Positions 14,554 to 22,021 of a DNA stretch of 40,002 nt are shown piece after piece. Below the pieces are notes generated by a model. That model had not been told where the DNA came from, made no database searches, and saw nothing but the letters and a program-made list of their open reading frames with translations. Both the position numbers and the translations under genes were made by a program. Position 1 is the first letter of the stretch. Every line of letters begins with the position of its first letter. Origin of the DNA: Fimenecus sp045613685 (GTDB taxonomy: Bacteria; Bacillota; Clostridia; Oscillospirales; Acutalibacteraceae); contig JAZLBL010000056.1 in the NCBI GenBank assembly GCA_045613685.1, positions 1-40,002 on the forward strand, given 5' to 3'.

Positions 14554-15682
14554 CACTTTCACCTCCCGAGATTAAACTTTGTGCTTGAGCATTATAGAGA
14601 TTTGCTTTTGCAAGTTCCACCGAATCCTGAAGCGTTACTTCATTCCAGATGACACTAACACCACTGCTATTGCCTTGTAATCTGAGATAAAGAGAACCGA
14701 TTTTCTCAATAACAGGTGTTAAAATGCGACGATAAGCGTCGATTTCTGTGGTGAGTGCGTCTGCTTGTTGTGATGACATTCTCTCGGTTGTTGACCAAGA
14801 GAGTCCTAACATAAATGGTGGAATCGAAAGTTTTGCAACTATCTGTTCAAGCATTTGTCTTACGGGTATTTCACTGTTGAGTATCTGATTATCGGCACCG
14901 ATTACCTTGATTTGCACATCACCGATTGCTACAAAATCTTTAACCGAGCCCGACTCCATTGCACTTGCCCATTCACTTGCGATTTGTTGTGCTCTCTCTT
15001 TTGCATAAGCACGGTCAAGCATATCTGAGCCAGGATTATATGTAACTGCAAAACGAAGATTACCTGCTCTTTCCCAATTCTGTCCGATTGAATCATAGAT
15101 TTTCATAAGAATCGATGACACAAAGGGCAAACTTTTAAGAATCGAGTTGCCAACAAGTGAGCCTGGCTCAGAATTTAGTGTTGAATACATAACCAGTTCC
15201 TGATAGGGGACAGGTGTACCGTCAAAAGCATCAGGCTTGCAAACTAAAATCTCATTGAAGTTTTTGGGATTTCGTTTAAGAGAAATGTCTCTGATTGGCA
15301 CATTATAAAGAGAGTCAATATTGTAACCATCTGTGATGATTTCACCTGCCGCTGTGCCATAGGTAAGAAGCTGCTCGAAATAAAGGTCAATAAACTGTTG
15401 AAGACCACGACCTGCAACACCTGTGTTAATGTTTTTTACAAAGTCATCAAGTTGTGCTTGATTTTTATTGTTGTTGGATTTTACGGTGAATCCACCTGTG
15501 AGACGAACAAGCTTATAAATAGCCGTGTCAATAACGGGGATTGACTCTCGAAGTTTTTTATAAATATCAGGTTGACAAACTGATGTGGGAAAAGAGTTTA
15601 AAACATCAAAATGATGGTTTGACCTGACTTGTGGTGTGGTTGTGCAAACTTTTCGATTGCCGATTTTATCAAATATAGACAT
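14546..15682 (-). CDS. Phage portal protein
   Basis: A 378-residue portal protein, the dodecameric ring at one capsid vertex through which DNA enters. Recognisable features are DTAIYKLVRLTGGFTVKSN near the start, the stem/wing segment with GTAAGEIITDGYNIDSLYNVP, GSLVGNSILKSLPFVSSILMKIYDSIGQNWER, and the C-terminal part KLSIPPFMLGLSWSTTERMSSQQADALTTEIDAYRR, which is highly characteristic of portals. The ATG at 15682 follows AAGGAGG; an earlier in-frame start at 15703 lies upstream of that site and is rejected. It follows the large terminase by 31 bases. The frame is intact, and the length is at the short end for portals. Confidence 0.85.
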   Translation of the reverse strand: MSIFDKIGNRKVCTTTPQVRSNHHFDVLNSFPTSVCQPDIYKKLRESIPVIDTAIYKLVRLTGGFTVKSNNNKNQAQLDDFVKNINTGVAGRGLQQFIDLYFEQLLTYGTAAGEIITDGYNIDSLYNVPIRDISLKRNPKNFNEILVCKPDAFDGTPVPYQELVMYSTLNSEPGSLVGNSILKSLPFVSSILMKIYDSIGQNWERAGNLRFAVTYNPGSDMLDRAYAKERAQQIASEWASAMESGSVKDFVAIGDVQIKVIGADNQILNSEIPVRQMLEQIVAKLSIPPFMLGLSWSTTERMSSQQADALTTEIDAYRRILTPVIEKIGSLYLRLQGNSSGVSVIWNEVTLQDSVELAKANLYNAQAQSLISGGESDD

Positions 15683-15713
15683 TGAATACCTCCTTTCAAA
15701 CAATTAAATATAA

Positions 15714-16976
15714 TTATTTTCTTGCAACTGATAATGCGAAGAGTGCATCATCATAAGTTTTTGGAATTGTTGCCACGAAATAACGAATATCATCCATAGC
15801 GTGGTCATATTCCTTTTTTGGTGTGTCTTTTACACTGTTGGGGTCCCAACGATACATCGAGAATTCACGGATTGTATCTGCACAAGAACTCCCAATTAAA
15901 ATTTGGTGGGTTTTCAGTTTTTCAGAAACCTTGCGAATGCCGTCTGCAACATCATTTTTGGCAGGGATAACCCTGAACTTGCCTTCACGACGAATACACT
16001 CAATAAAGGATGCGGCAGAGGGGTCAACTATCATCGCTTCAACTCTTCTGTCACCTGCAAGAGATACTAATTTGTCATAGTATTCTTTGTCTGTCATTTG
16101 AAAGCCTTTTGCTTTTGAATCGTGATAGAATTCCTTAATTCTGTACCATATTCCATTATTGAGTCCCCATAATCCGAAAGAAGCAGGGTTGACTGTGCCA
16201 TAGTCACAAGAAATGTAATATTTATCAAAATTTTGTGGCAAGGTGTTTACAATATGCTCTTTTTCGTTGAAAAATGGATAAACTAATCCGTCAACGGCAA
16301 CCCATTTGCCTAACACAAATCTTTCATAAAAAGCACCTGAATAAAGTGATTTGTAACGTTCGCGGATTTTTGTGGATAAAGAGGGGTTGTCTTCCATAAG
16401 AAAATGAAGATACAAACAATTTTTCTCGTAGTGTTTTTTAATCCATTCCTTATAAAACCAATGATTAGGATTTTCGGGATTACAGTTAAACCAGAATTTT
16501 GAACCATTTACAGAGCATCTTGCCATTGCTTGTTCAACAAATGAGCGGGGCATAAGAGCAACTTCGTCCATCAATATTCCGCAAAGCGTCATTCCTTGAA
16601 TGAGTGATGCAGAAGACTCGTCTTTTCCACCGAAAAGATAAAATCTGTTGATGCATTTTCCGTTGCCGATTTCAATAAGATTTGCAGAGCGTTTTTCTGT
16701 GACTGTAAATCCCATACTTTTTAGAAGGGGTAAGAGTGGGGTGACCACATTTCTTCGAAGCGATGAAATTGTTTTGCCACAAAGTGCAAAGGATGAATCT
16801 GAAAACCGATAGAGACTCCAAAGAATGAACGAAAGGGACATACAAATTGTTTTTCCGCTTCGCACGGCACCATCGCAAATAATGGCGTCAAAATCTTTGT
16901 GGGGGCTTGATTCTGTCCACCAATTAAGCACAGTGAGTTGCTTTCGTGAAAAACTTTTAAACTTGATATCACTCAT
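15714..16976 (-). CDS. Phage terminase large subunit (PBSX-like)
   Basis: A 420-residue packaging motor and nuclease. The ATPase domain has a Walker A-like GAVRSGKT (36-43), Walker B ILMDE (134-138) and the coupling motif NCNPENPNHW (164-173). The nuclease domain retains the expected acidic residues: Asp258 in CDYGT, Asp318 in IVDPS and Asp395/Asp396 in HAMDDIRYF. Every visible catalytic residue is present, so the enzyme looks functional. The ATG at 16976 overlaps the end of the small terminase gene by 8 bases; a longer frame from 17012 is rejected because it would overlap further and has no ribosome binding site. Confidence 0.93.
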   Translation of the reverse strand: MSDIKFKSFSRKQLTVLNWWTESSPHKDFDAIICDGAVRSGKTICMSLSFILWSLYRFSDSSFALCGKTISSLRRNVVTPLLPLLKSMGFTVTEKRSANLIEIGNGKCINRFYLFGGKDESSASLIQGMTLCGILMDEVALMPRSFVEQAMARCSVNGSKFWFNCNPENPNHWFYKEWIKKHYEKNCLYLHFLMEDNPSLSTKIRERYKSLYSGAFYERFVLGKWVAVDGLVYPFFNEKEHIVNTLPQNFDKYYISCDYGTVNPASFGLWGLNNGIWYRIKEFYHDSKAKGFQMTDKEYYDKLVSLAGDRRVEAMIVDPSAASFIECIRREGKFRVIPAKNDVADGIRKVSEKLKTHQILIGSSCADTIREFSMYRWDPNSVKDTPKKEYDHAMDDIRYFVATIPKTYDDALFALSVARK

Positions 16977-17448
16977 TTTTTTCACCACTTGCACTTCTCT
17001 CAAGAGCTTCATAGAAAGATAATGCCGAAGAATTCAAACTGCTTTCTGAAAGTTTAGAAAGTTGTTCAAGCGCTTTGAGTCTGTCAAAGAATTTAATCTC
17101 CATACCCTTACCGCTTGTGAATTTGATTTCTGACACATTAAAAAGGTCAAGAGTGTCAGGTTGTGGGGGATTATCACCATTAGCAGAGAGAATGAGTTTC
17201 ACAGCATCTGAAATCGAGCCGAAAGCAAGGCGAGAAAGTCCTGCTGAAACTAAATTTGAATCAGTTGTGTTTTCTTTTTCCAACTCTTTGATTTTGCAGA
17301 CAATGTGTTTCTTTGACAAAAGATTAATGCCACGATATTCAGGCAAAACTGTGTAACCAGATTTGATTGCGGCTTCTTTTGGGTTTTGAAGTCTTGCATA
17401 CCAACGGCAAAAATCAAGTTCTTTTTTTGTGAGTTTATTTCCGTTCAT
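16969..17448 (-). CDS. Phage terminase small subunit
   Basis: A 159-residue DNA-recognition subunit of the terminase, first gene of the head operon. The N-terminal domain (about residues 5-65) has the Terminase_2 pattern KLTKKELDFCRWYARLQNPKEAAIKSGYT followed by a helix-turn-helix and a coiled segment around 58-65. The C-terminal part (LKALEQLSKLSESSL) would contact the large subunit. AAGGAGA precedes the ATG. No phage regulatory or replication gene lies upstream; the next gene, in the opposite direction, is a host-type MarR regulator. Confidence 0.85.
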   Translation of the reverse strand: MNGNKLTKKELDFCRWYARLQNPKEAAIKSGYTVLPEYRGINLLSKKHIVCKIKELEKENTTDSNLVSAGLSRLAFGSISDAVKLILSANGDNPPQPDTLDLFNVSEIKFTSGKGMEIKFFDRLKALEQLSKLSESSLNSSALSFYEALERSASGEKNE

Positions 17449-17488
17449 TTTAGTCTCCTTTCAGAAGACTTTTGAAAAAAGCCTTCCA

Positions 17489-17517
17489 TATATAGTGCAA
17501 ACAAGGAGTTTTGTCTC
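17489..17517 (-). promoter_or_regulatory. Weak candidate promoter of the phage head operon
   Basis: On the minus strand, TATATA (17489-17494) with GAGACA 17 bases upstream (17512-17517). The -35 is poor and lies in the arm of a perfect 9-bp hairpin (17509-17517 with 17527-17535; arm TTTTGTCTC), which may itself be regulatory. Confidence 0.25.
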
Positions 17518-17538
17518 AGGTTTTGCGAGACAAAATTG

Positions 17539-17584
17539 AAAAAACGCCAAATTGTTTACAAAATGTTCACAACTGGCGTTTTTT
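17539..17584. terminator. Terminator-like hairpin between divergent genes
   Basis: A perfect 11-bp stem (17539-17549 with 17574-17584) with arms AAAAAACGCCA and TGGCGTTTTTT. It would work as an intrinsic terminator in either direction. It is oddly placed, because the genes on both sides start here and are transcribed outwards. Confidence 0.75.
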
Positions 17585-17590
17585 GATGGC

Positions 17591-17662
17591 TTGACAATAT
17601 ACAATATTAATATATAATAAAATAGTTAACCGATTAATTATAAATCGACTAACTAAAAGTCG
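17591..17662 (+). promoter_or_regulatory. Promoter and operator of the marR-ABC exporter operon
   Basis: TTGACA (17591-17596), a 16-base spacer and TATAAT (17613-17618) form a consensus promoter. Directly downstream lies an imperfect inverted repeat, AGTTAACCGATT (17624-17635) and AATCGACTAACT (17643-17654), with 10 of 12 positions matching. A second small repeat CGACT/AGTCG spans 17646-17662. The position over the start of transcription fits autorepression by the MarR protein encoded next. Confidence 0.75.
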
Positions 17663-17686
17663 AATACTGTTGAAAGAGAGTATAAA

Positions 17687-18130
17687 ATGAAAAACAATGT
17701 TTCAAAGGTGAGAGCATCTTTCAGAGAATATCATTGCAATCACCGAAATATAATTGACAAGAATTTTCGTGAAAACGGAATATATTTTGGTCAACCACCA
17801 ATTTTAAAATATCTAAGTGAAAATGATAATGCAACACAGAAAGAAATTGCAGATTTTTTGCACATTTCTCCACCATCTGTTGCAACATCACTGAAAAGAA
17901 TGGAAGAATCGGGCCTTGTTGTGCGTGTAGCAGATAAACACGACGCGAGATGTAATAATTTGAAACTTACTCCAAAAGGTGAAGAACTTTCAGAATATGC
18001 AGATAGTCTGTTTTTAAAAATGGATGAAGCAACTTTTTCAGATTTTACAGAAGAAGAGATTGAAATACTTATTAAATTCCTTGAAAGAATGAACAAGAAT
18101 CTTGCAGAATTTGCAGAAAGGGGAGAATAA
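17687..18130 (+). CDS. MarR-family transcriptional regulator
   Basis: A 147-residue winged helix-turn-helix repressor. The DNA-binding domain is clear: ATQKEIADFLHISPPSVATSLKRMEESGLV is the helix-turn-helix and VRVADKHDARCNNLKLTPKGEEL the wing. N- and C-terminal helices would form the dimer. The first gene of an operon with two ABC exporter half-transporters, it ends 1 base before the next start. It most likely represses its own operon through the inverted repeat upstream and responds to a small toxic ligand, as in other MarR-exporter pairs. The ligand is unknown. Confidence 0.9.
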   Translation: MKNNVSKVRASFREYHCNHRNIIDKNFRENGIYFGQPPILKYLSENDNATQKEIADFLHISPPSVATSLKRMEESGLVVRVADKHDARCNNLKLTPKGEELSEYADSLFLKMDEATFSDFTEEEIEILIKFLERMNKNLAEFAERGE

Positions 18131-18131
18131 A

Positions 18132-19886
18132 ATGTTTAAACTTTTAAAGCATGCAAAAAAATATATTGTTCCAACAATTTTGTCACCGGTTTTAATGATT
18201 GGTGAAGTTGTGCTTGAACTTTTAATTCCGCTTGTTATGGCTGAAATTGTCAACCTTGTTCAGAGTGAAATGACAGAAGATAGTATGAATGTTATCCTTC
18301 GTCTTGGACTTAAAATGCTTCTCCTTGCACTTGGTTCTCTTTTTTGTGGTGCAATGGCGGCGAGAATGGCTGCGGTTGCAGGTATGGGCTTTGGCGCAAC
18401 TTTGAGAGAAGAAATAATGGGCAAAATTCAAAGGTTTTCATTTTCAAATATTGACCATTTTTCAACAGCGTCACTTATTACAAGAATCACAACTGATGTA
18501 AACTCTGTGCAGAATACATTTGTTATGATGATAAGAATGCTGTTCCGTGCACCTGTTATGTTTGTGGTGGCACTTGCAATTACAATTACAAAGAGCCGAG
18601 AGATAGCGATGCCATTTACAGTTGCGTTGCCACTTATTGCAATTATTCTTATAATTTTTGCTCCAATCACTTTGGGCAGATTTAAGAAAATGTTTAAGAT
18701 GTTTGACTCTTTCAATGCATCAATTCAAGAAAATCTTACTAATATAAGAGTTGTAAAAGCGTTTGTTCGCTCGGATTTTGAAAAGAAAAAATTCAAAAAA
18801 GCAAATGACGACCTTATGAATGCTGCATTACATGCAGAAAAACTTATGATTATGGGTATGCCAACATTCACAATTATTATGTATGGCACAATTCTCGCAA
18901 TTCTCTATATTGCAGCAAGAGAAATTACACAAGAAACAATACTTATCGGTGACTTTTCTGCGATTTTTACTTATATTATGCAGATTCTCATTCACTTCCT
19001 TATGATTGTAATGCTTATTGCTCAATTCTTTATGTCACAAGCAAGTGCAAAGAGAATTTTAGAAGTAATGGATGAAATTCCTGATATTAATGATGATAAT
19101 GCAACTATTACAGAAGTTAAAGATGGCTCAATCGAATTTAAAAACGTTTCATTTAAATATGCAGGGTCACAACATAATGTAATAAATAATGCTACATTCA
19201 AAATTAAAAGTGGTGAAATGGTAGGTGTTATCGGTGCAACCGGTAGTGCTAAAACAAGTCTTGTGCAGTTGATTCCTCGCCTTTATGATGTTACTGATGG
19301 CGAGTTGCTTGTTGGTGGCGAAAACGTTAAAGACTACAAAATCTTTAATCTTCGTGATGCAGTTAGTATGGTGCTTCAGAAAAATGTTCTTTTCTCTGGC
19401 ACAATTGCAGAAAATCTTCGTTGGGGTAATAAAAATGCAACTGATGAAGAATTAATTGAAGCTTGTAAAATTGCCGACGCTCATTCATTTGTATCATCAT
19501 TCCCTGATGGTTACAACACAGATATGAGTCAGGGTGGTGTCAACGTTTCGGGCGGACAAAAACAACGACTTTGCATTGCTCGTGCAATTCTCAAAAAGCC
19601 AAAAATTCTTATTCTTGACGACTCAACAAGTGCGGTTGATACCTTTACAGATTCAAAAATTCGAAAAGGACTTCGTGAATGTATTCCTGATACAACAAAA
19701 ATTATCATTGCGCAAAGAATTTCATCAGTTCAGGATTGCGACAAAATCATTATTCTTGATGCAGGTGGAATAAACGATATAGGTAATCACGAAGAATTGC
19801 TTGCTCGCAACGAGATTTATCAGGATATTTATAACTCCCAGCAAAAGGGTAGTGACGATTTTGACGTGATGGGAGGTGCGTTATAA
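18132..19886 (+). CDS. ABC exporter half-transporter with degenerate ATP site
   Basis: A 584-residue fusion of a six-helix membrane domain (about 1-305) and an ATPase domain (about 330-575), one half of a heterodimeric drug or lipid exporter of the BmrCD/TM287-288 type. Walker A is GATGSAKTS (368-376), where the usual GxGK is altered to SAK. The signature VSGGQ is normal (472-476). Walker B is LILDDS, with Asp497 in place of the catalytic Glu. These changes mark the non-hydrolysing site typical of heterodimers. The start is ATG 18132 after GGGGAG; an in-frame upstream start at 18102 lies inside marR and is rejected. Its stop codon overlaps the next start by one base. Confidence 0.92.
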   Translation: MFKLLKHAKKYIVPTILSPVLMIGEVVLELLIPLVMAEIVNLVQSEMTEDSMNVILRLGLKMLLLALGSLFCGAMAARMAAVAGMGFGATLREEIMGKIQRFSFSNIDHFSTASLITRITTDVNSVQNTFVMMIRMLFRAPVMFVVALAITITKSREIAMPFTVALPLIAIILIIFAPITLGRFKKMFKMFDSFNASIQENLTNIRVVKAFVRSDFEKKKFKKANDDLMNAALHAEKLMIMGMPTFTIIMYGTILAILYIAAREITQETILIGDFSAIFTYIMQILIHFLMIVMLIAQFFMSQASAKRILEVMDEIPDINDDNATITEVKDGSIEFKNVSFKYAGSQHNVINNATFKIKSGEMVGVIGATGSAKTSLVQLIPRLYDVTDGELLVGGENVKDYKIFNLRDAVSMVLQKNVLFSGTIAENLRWGNKNATDEELIEACKIADAHSFVSSFPDGYNTDMSQGGVNVSGGQKQRLCIARAILKKPKILILDDSTSAVDTFTDSKIRKGLRECIPDTTKIIIAQRISSVQDCDKIIILDAGGINDIGNHEELLARNEIYQDIYNSQQKGSDDFDVMGGAL

Positions 19887-21793
19887 TGGCAGGACCAATG
19901 GGTGGTAGAAGACGCGGACCTCAGGGACCAGTCAAAAAACCTAAAAATATGAAAGGAACAATCAAAAGACTTTTAGGTTATATCTTAAAGCATAAAGCTT
20001 TGTTTATCGGTATGCTCGTTTTTGCAGCAATCAGTTCGGTTGCATCAGTTTCAGGTTCGATTTTTATCAAACCTATTATTGACGATTATCTCACACCGAT
20101 GATAGGCAAAGAATTTACAAGTGAACTCATAGCACCACTTATTAAAATAATGTGCATTATGGGATGCGTATTCTTGTTTGGCGCATTGGCATCTTACGGT
20201 CAATCAAAATGCTCAGTCTGGCTTACGCAACGCACACTCAATACTTTGAGAAAAGACCTTTTTGACGCTATTGCAGATTTGCCAGTCAGCTTCTTTGACT
20301 CTCGTCCACATGGCGAGATTATGAGCCGATTCACAAATGACGTTGAAACTCTTCGTCAGTTTATCAGTCAGGGTGTAACACAATTTATTTCATCTGGCGT
20401 TATGATTTTAGGTTCATTCTTCATTATGTTATTCCTTAGTTGGCAAATGACATTAATAGTTTGTGTTATGGTTGCTGTAATGGTGTTTGTTACAAAAACG
20501 CTCGGCAAAAAGAGTGCGTTTTTCTTCAAGAAACAACAGGAAGAACTTGGTGCAGTTAACGGATATATTGAAGAAATTATTGAAGGACAAAAGGTAGTTA
20601 AGGTGTTTAATCACGAAGAAGAAGTTGCTTCTCATTTTGATGAAATCAATGAAAATCTTCGTAAGTCCGCAACAAGTGCAAATAGCTTTGCAAATATGTT
20701 AGGACCAATTATGAACAACCTTTCACACATAACTTACGCTCTCACGGCAGCTGTTGGTGGACTTTTAGCTATTAAACGAGCAATGACAGCAGGTGATATT
20801 GTTGCATTCTTGCAATATATCAGAAGTTTCACTCAACCAATTTCGAACATAACTCAACAATTCAATAACGCACTTATGGCTCTTGCTGGTGCAGAAAGAA
20901 TTTTTGAAATTATTGACCAAAAACCTGAAATTGATGAGGGTTATGTTGTTCTTGTTAATGCAAAACTCAATGATAAGGGTGAAATCGAAGAAACAGAAAA
21001 GCACACAGGTATCTGGGCATGGAAACACACTCACGGCGACGGCACAATCACATACACACGTCTTGCGGGTGACATCGTTTTTGAAAACGTCACATTTGGT
21101 TATACTGATGAAAAAACTGTTCTTCACGATGTTTCGCTCTATGCAAAACCAGGCCAGAAAATTGCTTTTGTCGGCTCAACAGGTGCGGGCAAAACAACTA
21201 TCACAAACCTTATTAATCGTTTCTATGAAATTCAAGAAGGTAAAATCCGTTATGACGGCATAAATATCCAAAAAATCAAAAAGGATGATTTGCGTCGCTC
21301 ATTGGGTATTGTTTTGCAAGACACACATCTTTTTACAGGTACGATTGAAGATAATATCCGTTATGGTAATCTTGATGCAACTCACGAAGAAATTGTCAAA
21401 GCGGCAAAGATTGCAAATGCACATTCATTTATTGAAAATCTTCCTGATGGATATGATACATTGCTCACAGGTGATGGCTCAAACCTTTCACAAGGTCAAC
21501 GACAACTCATCTCTATTGCTCGTGCAGCAGTTGCAGACCCACCAGTGCTTATTCTTGATGAAGCAACAAGCTCAATCGACACAAGAACAGAAAAACTTAT
21601 AGAAGAGGGTATGGATGCTTTGATGAAAGACCGAACAGTTTTTGTTATCGCTCACAGACTTTCAACTGTAAGAAATGCAAAAGCAATTATGGTTCTTGAA
21701 AACGGAAAAATTATTGAGCGTGGTGACCACGATGATTTAATTAATCAAAAAGGCAAATATTATCAGTTGTACACTGGTGATTTTAAAGAATAA
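19886..21793 (+). CDS. ABC exporter half-transporter with canonical ATP site
   Basis: The 635-residue partner of the preceding gene. A Gly/Arg/Lys-rich N-terminus (1-25) precedes the membrane domain (about 28-335). The ATPase domain has canonical Walker A GSTGAGKTT (430-438), Walker B LILDEA with catalytic Glu559, and a variant signature LSQGQ (534-538). The variant signature would pair with the degenerate Walker site of the other subunit, and the canonical Walker site here with the intact signature there, giving one working and one silent ATP site. About 45 extra residues between membrane and ATPase domains (351-395, IEETEKHTGIWAWKHTHGDG) are a notable insert. Start TAATG overlaps the previous stop. 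Confidence 0.92.
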   Translation: MAGPMGGRRRGPQGPVKKPKNMKGTIKRLLGYILKHKALFIGMLVFAAISSVASVSGSIFIKPIIDDYLTPMIGKEFTSELIAPLIKIMCIMGCVFLFGALASYGQSKCSVWLTQRTLNTLRKDLFDAIADLPVSFFDSRPHGEIMSRFTNDVETLRQFISQGVTQFISSGVMILGSFFIMLFLSWQMTLIVCVMVAVMVFVTKTLGKKSAFFFKKQQEELGAVNGYIEEIIEGQKVVKVFNHEEEVASHFDEINENLRKSATSANSFANMLGPIMNNLSHITYALTAAVGGLLAIKRAMTAGDIVAFLQYIRSFTQPISNITQQFNNALMALAGAERIFEIIDQKPEIDEGYVVLVNAKLNDKGEIEETEKHTGIWAWKHTHGDGTITYTRLAGDIVFENVTFGYTDEKTVLHDVSLYAKPGQKIAFVGSTGAGKTTITNLINRFYEIQEGKIRYDGINIQKIKKDDLRRSLGIVLQDTHLFTGTIEDNIRYGNLDATHEEIVKAAKIANAHSFIENLPDGYDTLLTGDGSNLSQGQRQLISIARAAVADPPVLILDEATSSIDTRTEKLIEEGMDALMKDRTVFVIAHRLSTVRNAKAIMVLENGKIIERGDHDDLINQKGKYYQLYTGDFKE

Positions 21794-21800
21794 ACCTACA

Positions 21801-21833
21801 AAAACCGAGTAGATTTTATACTCGGTTTTAATT
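21801..21833 (+). terminator. Terminator of the marR-ABC operon
   Basis: A perfect 11-bp stem (21801-21811 with 21819-21829; arm AAAACCGAGTA) is followed by T-rich sequence. Confidence 0.9.
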
Positions 21834-21956
21834 TTCGACAAAATTTGATATTTTTTATTGTTTACTTTATATATTTTTGGTAATTTTTTGTAACAAACTG
21901 CACAAATGCCCGTAATGAAATTTGTTAGCAATTTGACTATTTTGTTCAAAAAATGC

Positions 21957-21985
21957 TTGAAAAAGCTTTTTGGGGGTGTTACAAT
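21957..21985 (+). promoter_or_regulatory. Promoter of the glycogen operon
   Basis: TTGAAA (21957-21962), a 17-base spacer and TACAAT (21980-21985), 36 bases before the glgB ATG. The rest of the 228-base gap is AT-rich; I see nothing else in it. Confidence 0.75.
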
Positions 21986-22021
21986 ATATCTGTATAACTA
22001 TGTTTTCTGGGAGGTAGAGAG

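Noticed and set aside
11437..17448. Complete prophage
   Set aside because: No integrase, repressor, replication, tail, holin or endolysin gene and no flanking attachment repeats directly at its borders; only head and packaging genes are present.
18132..19886. Non-functional ABC subunit because of the Asp in place of the catalytic Glu
   Set aside because: This change with a variant signature in the partner is the known pattern of heterodimeric exporters with one silent site.
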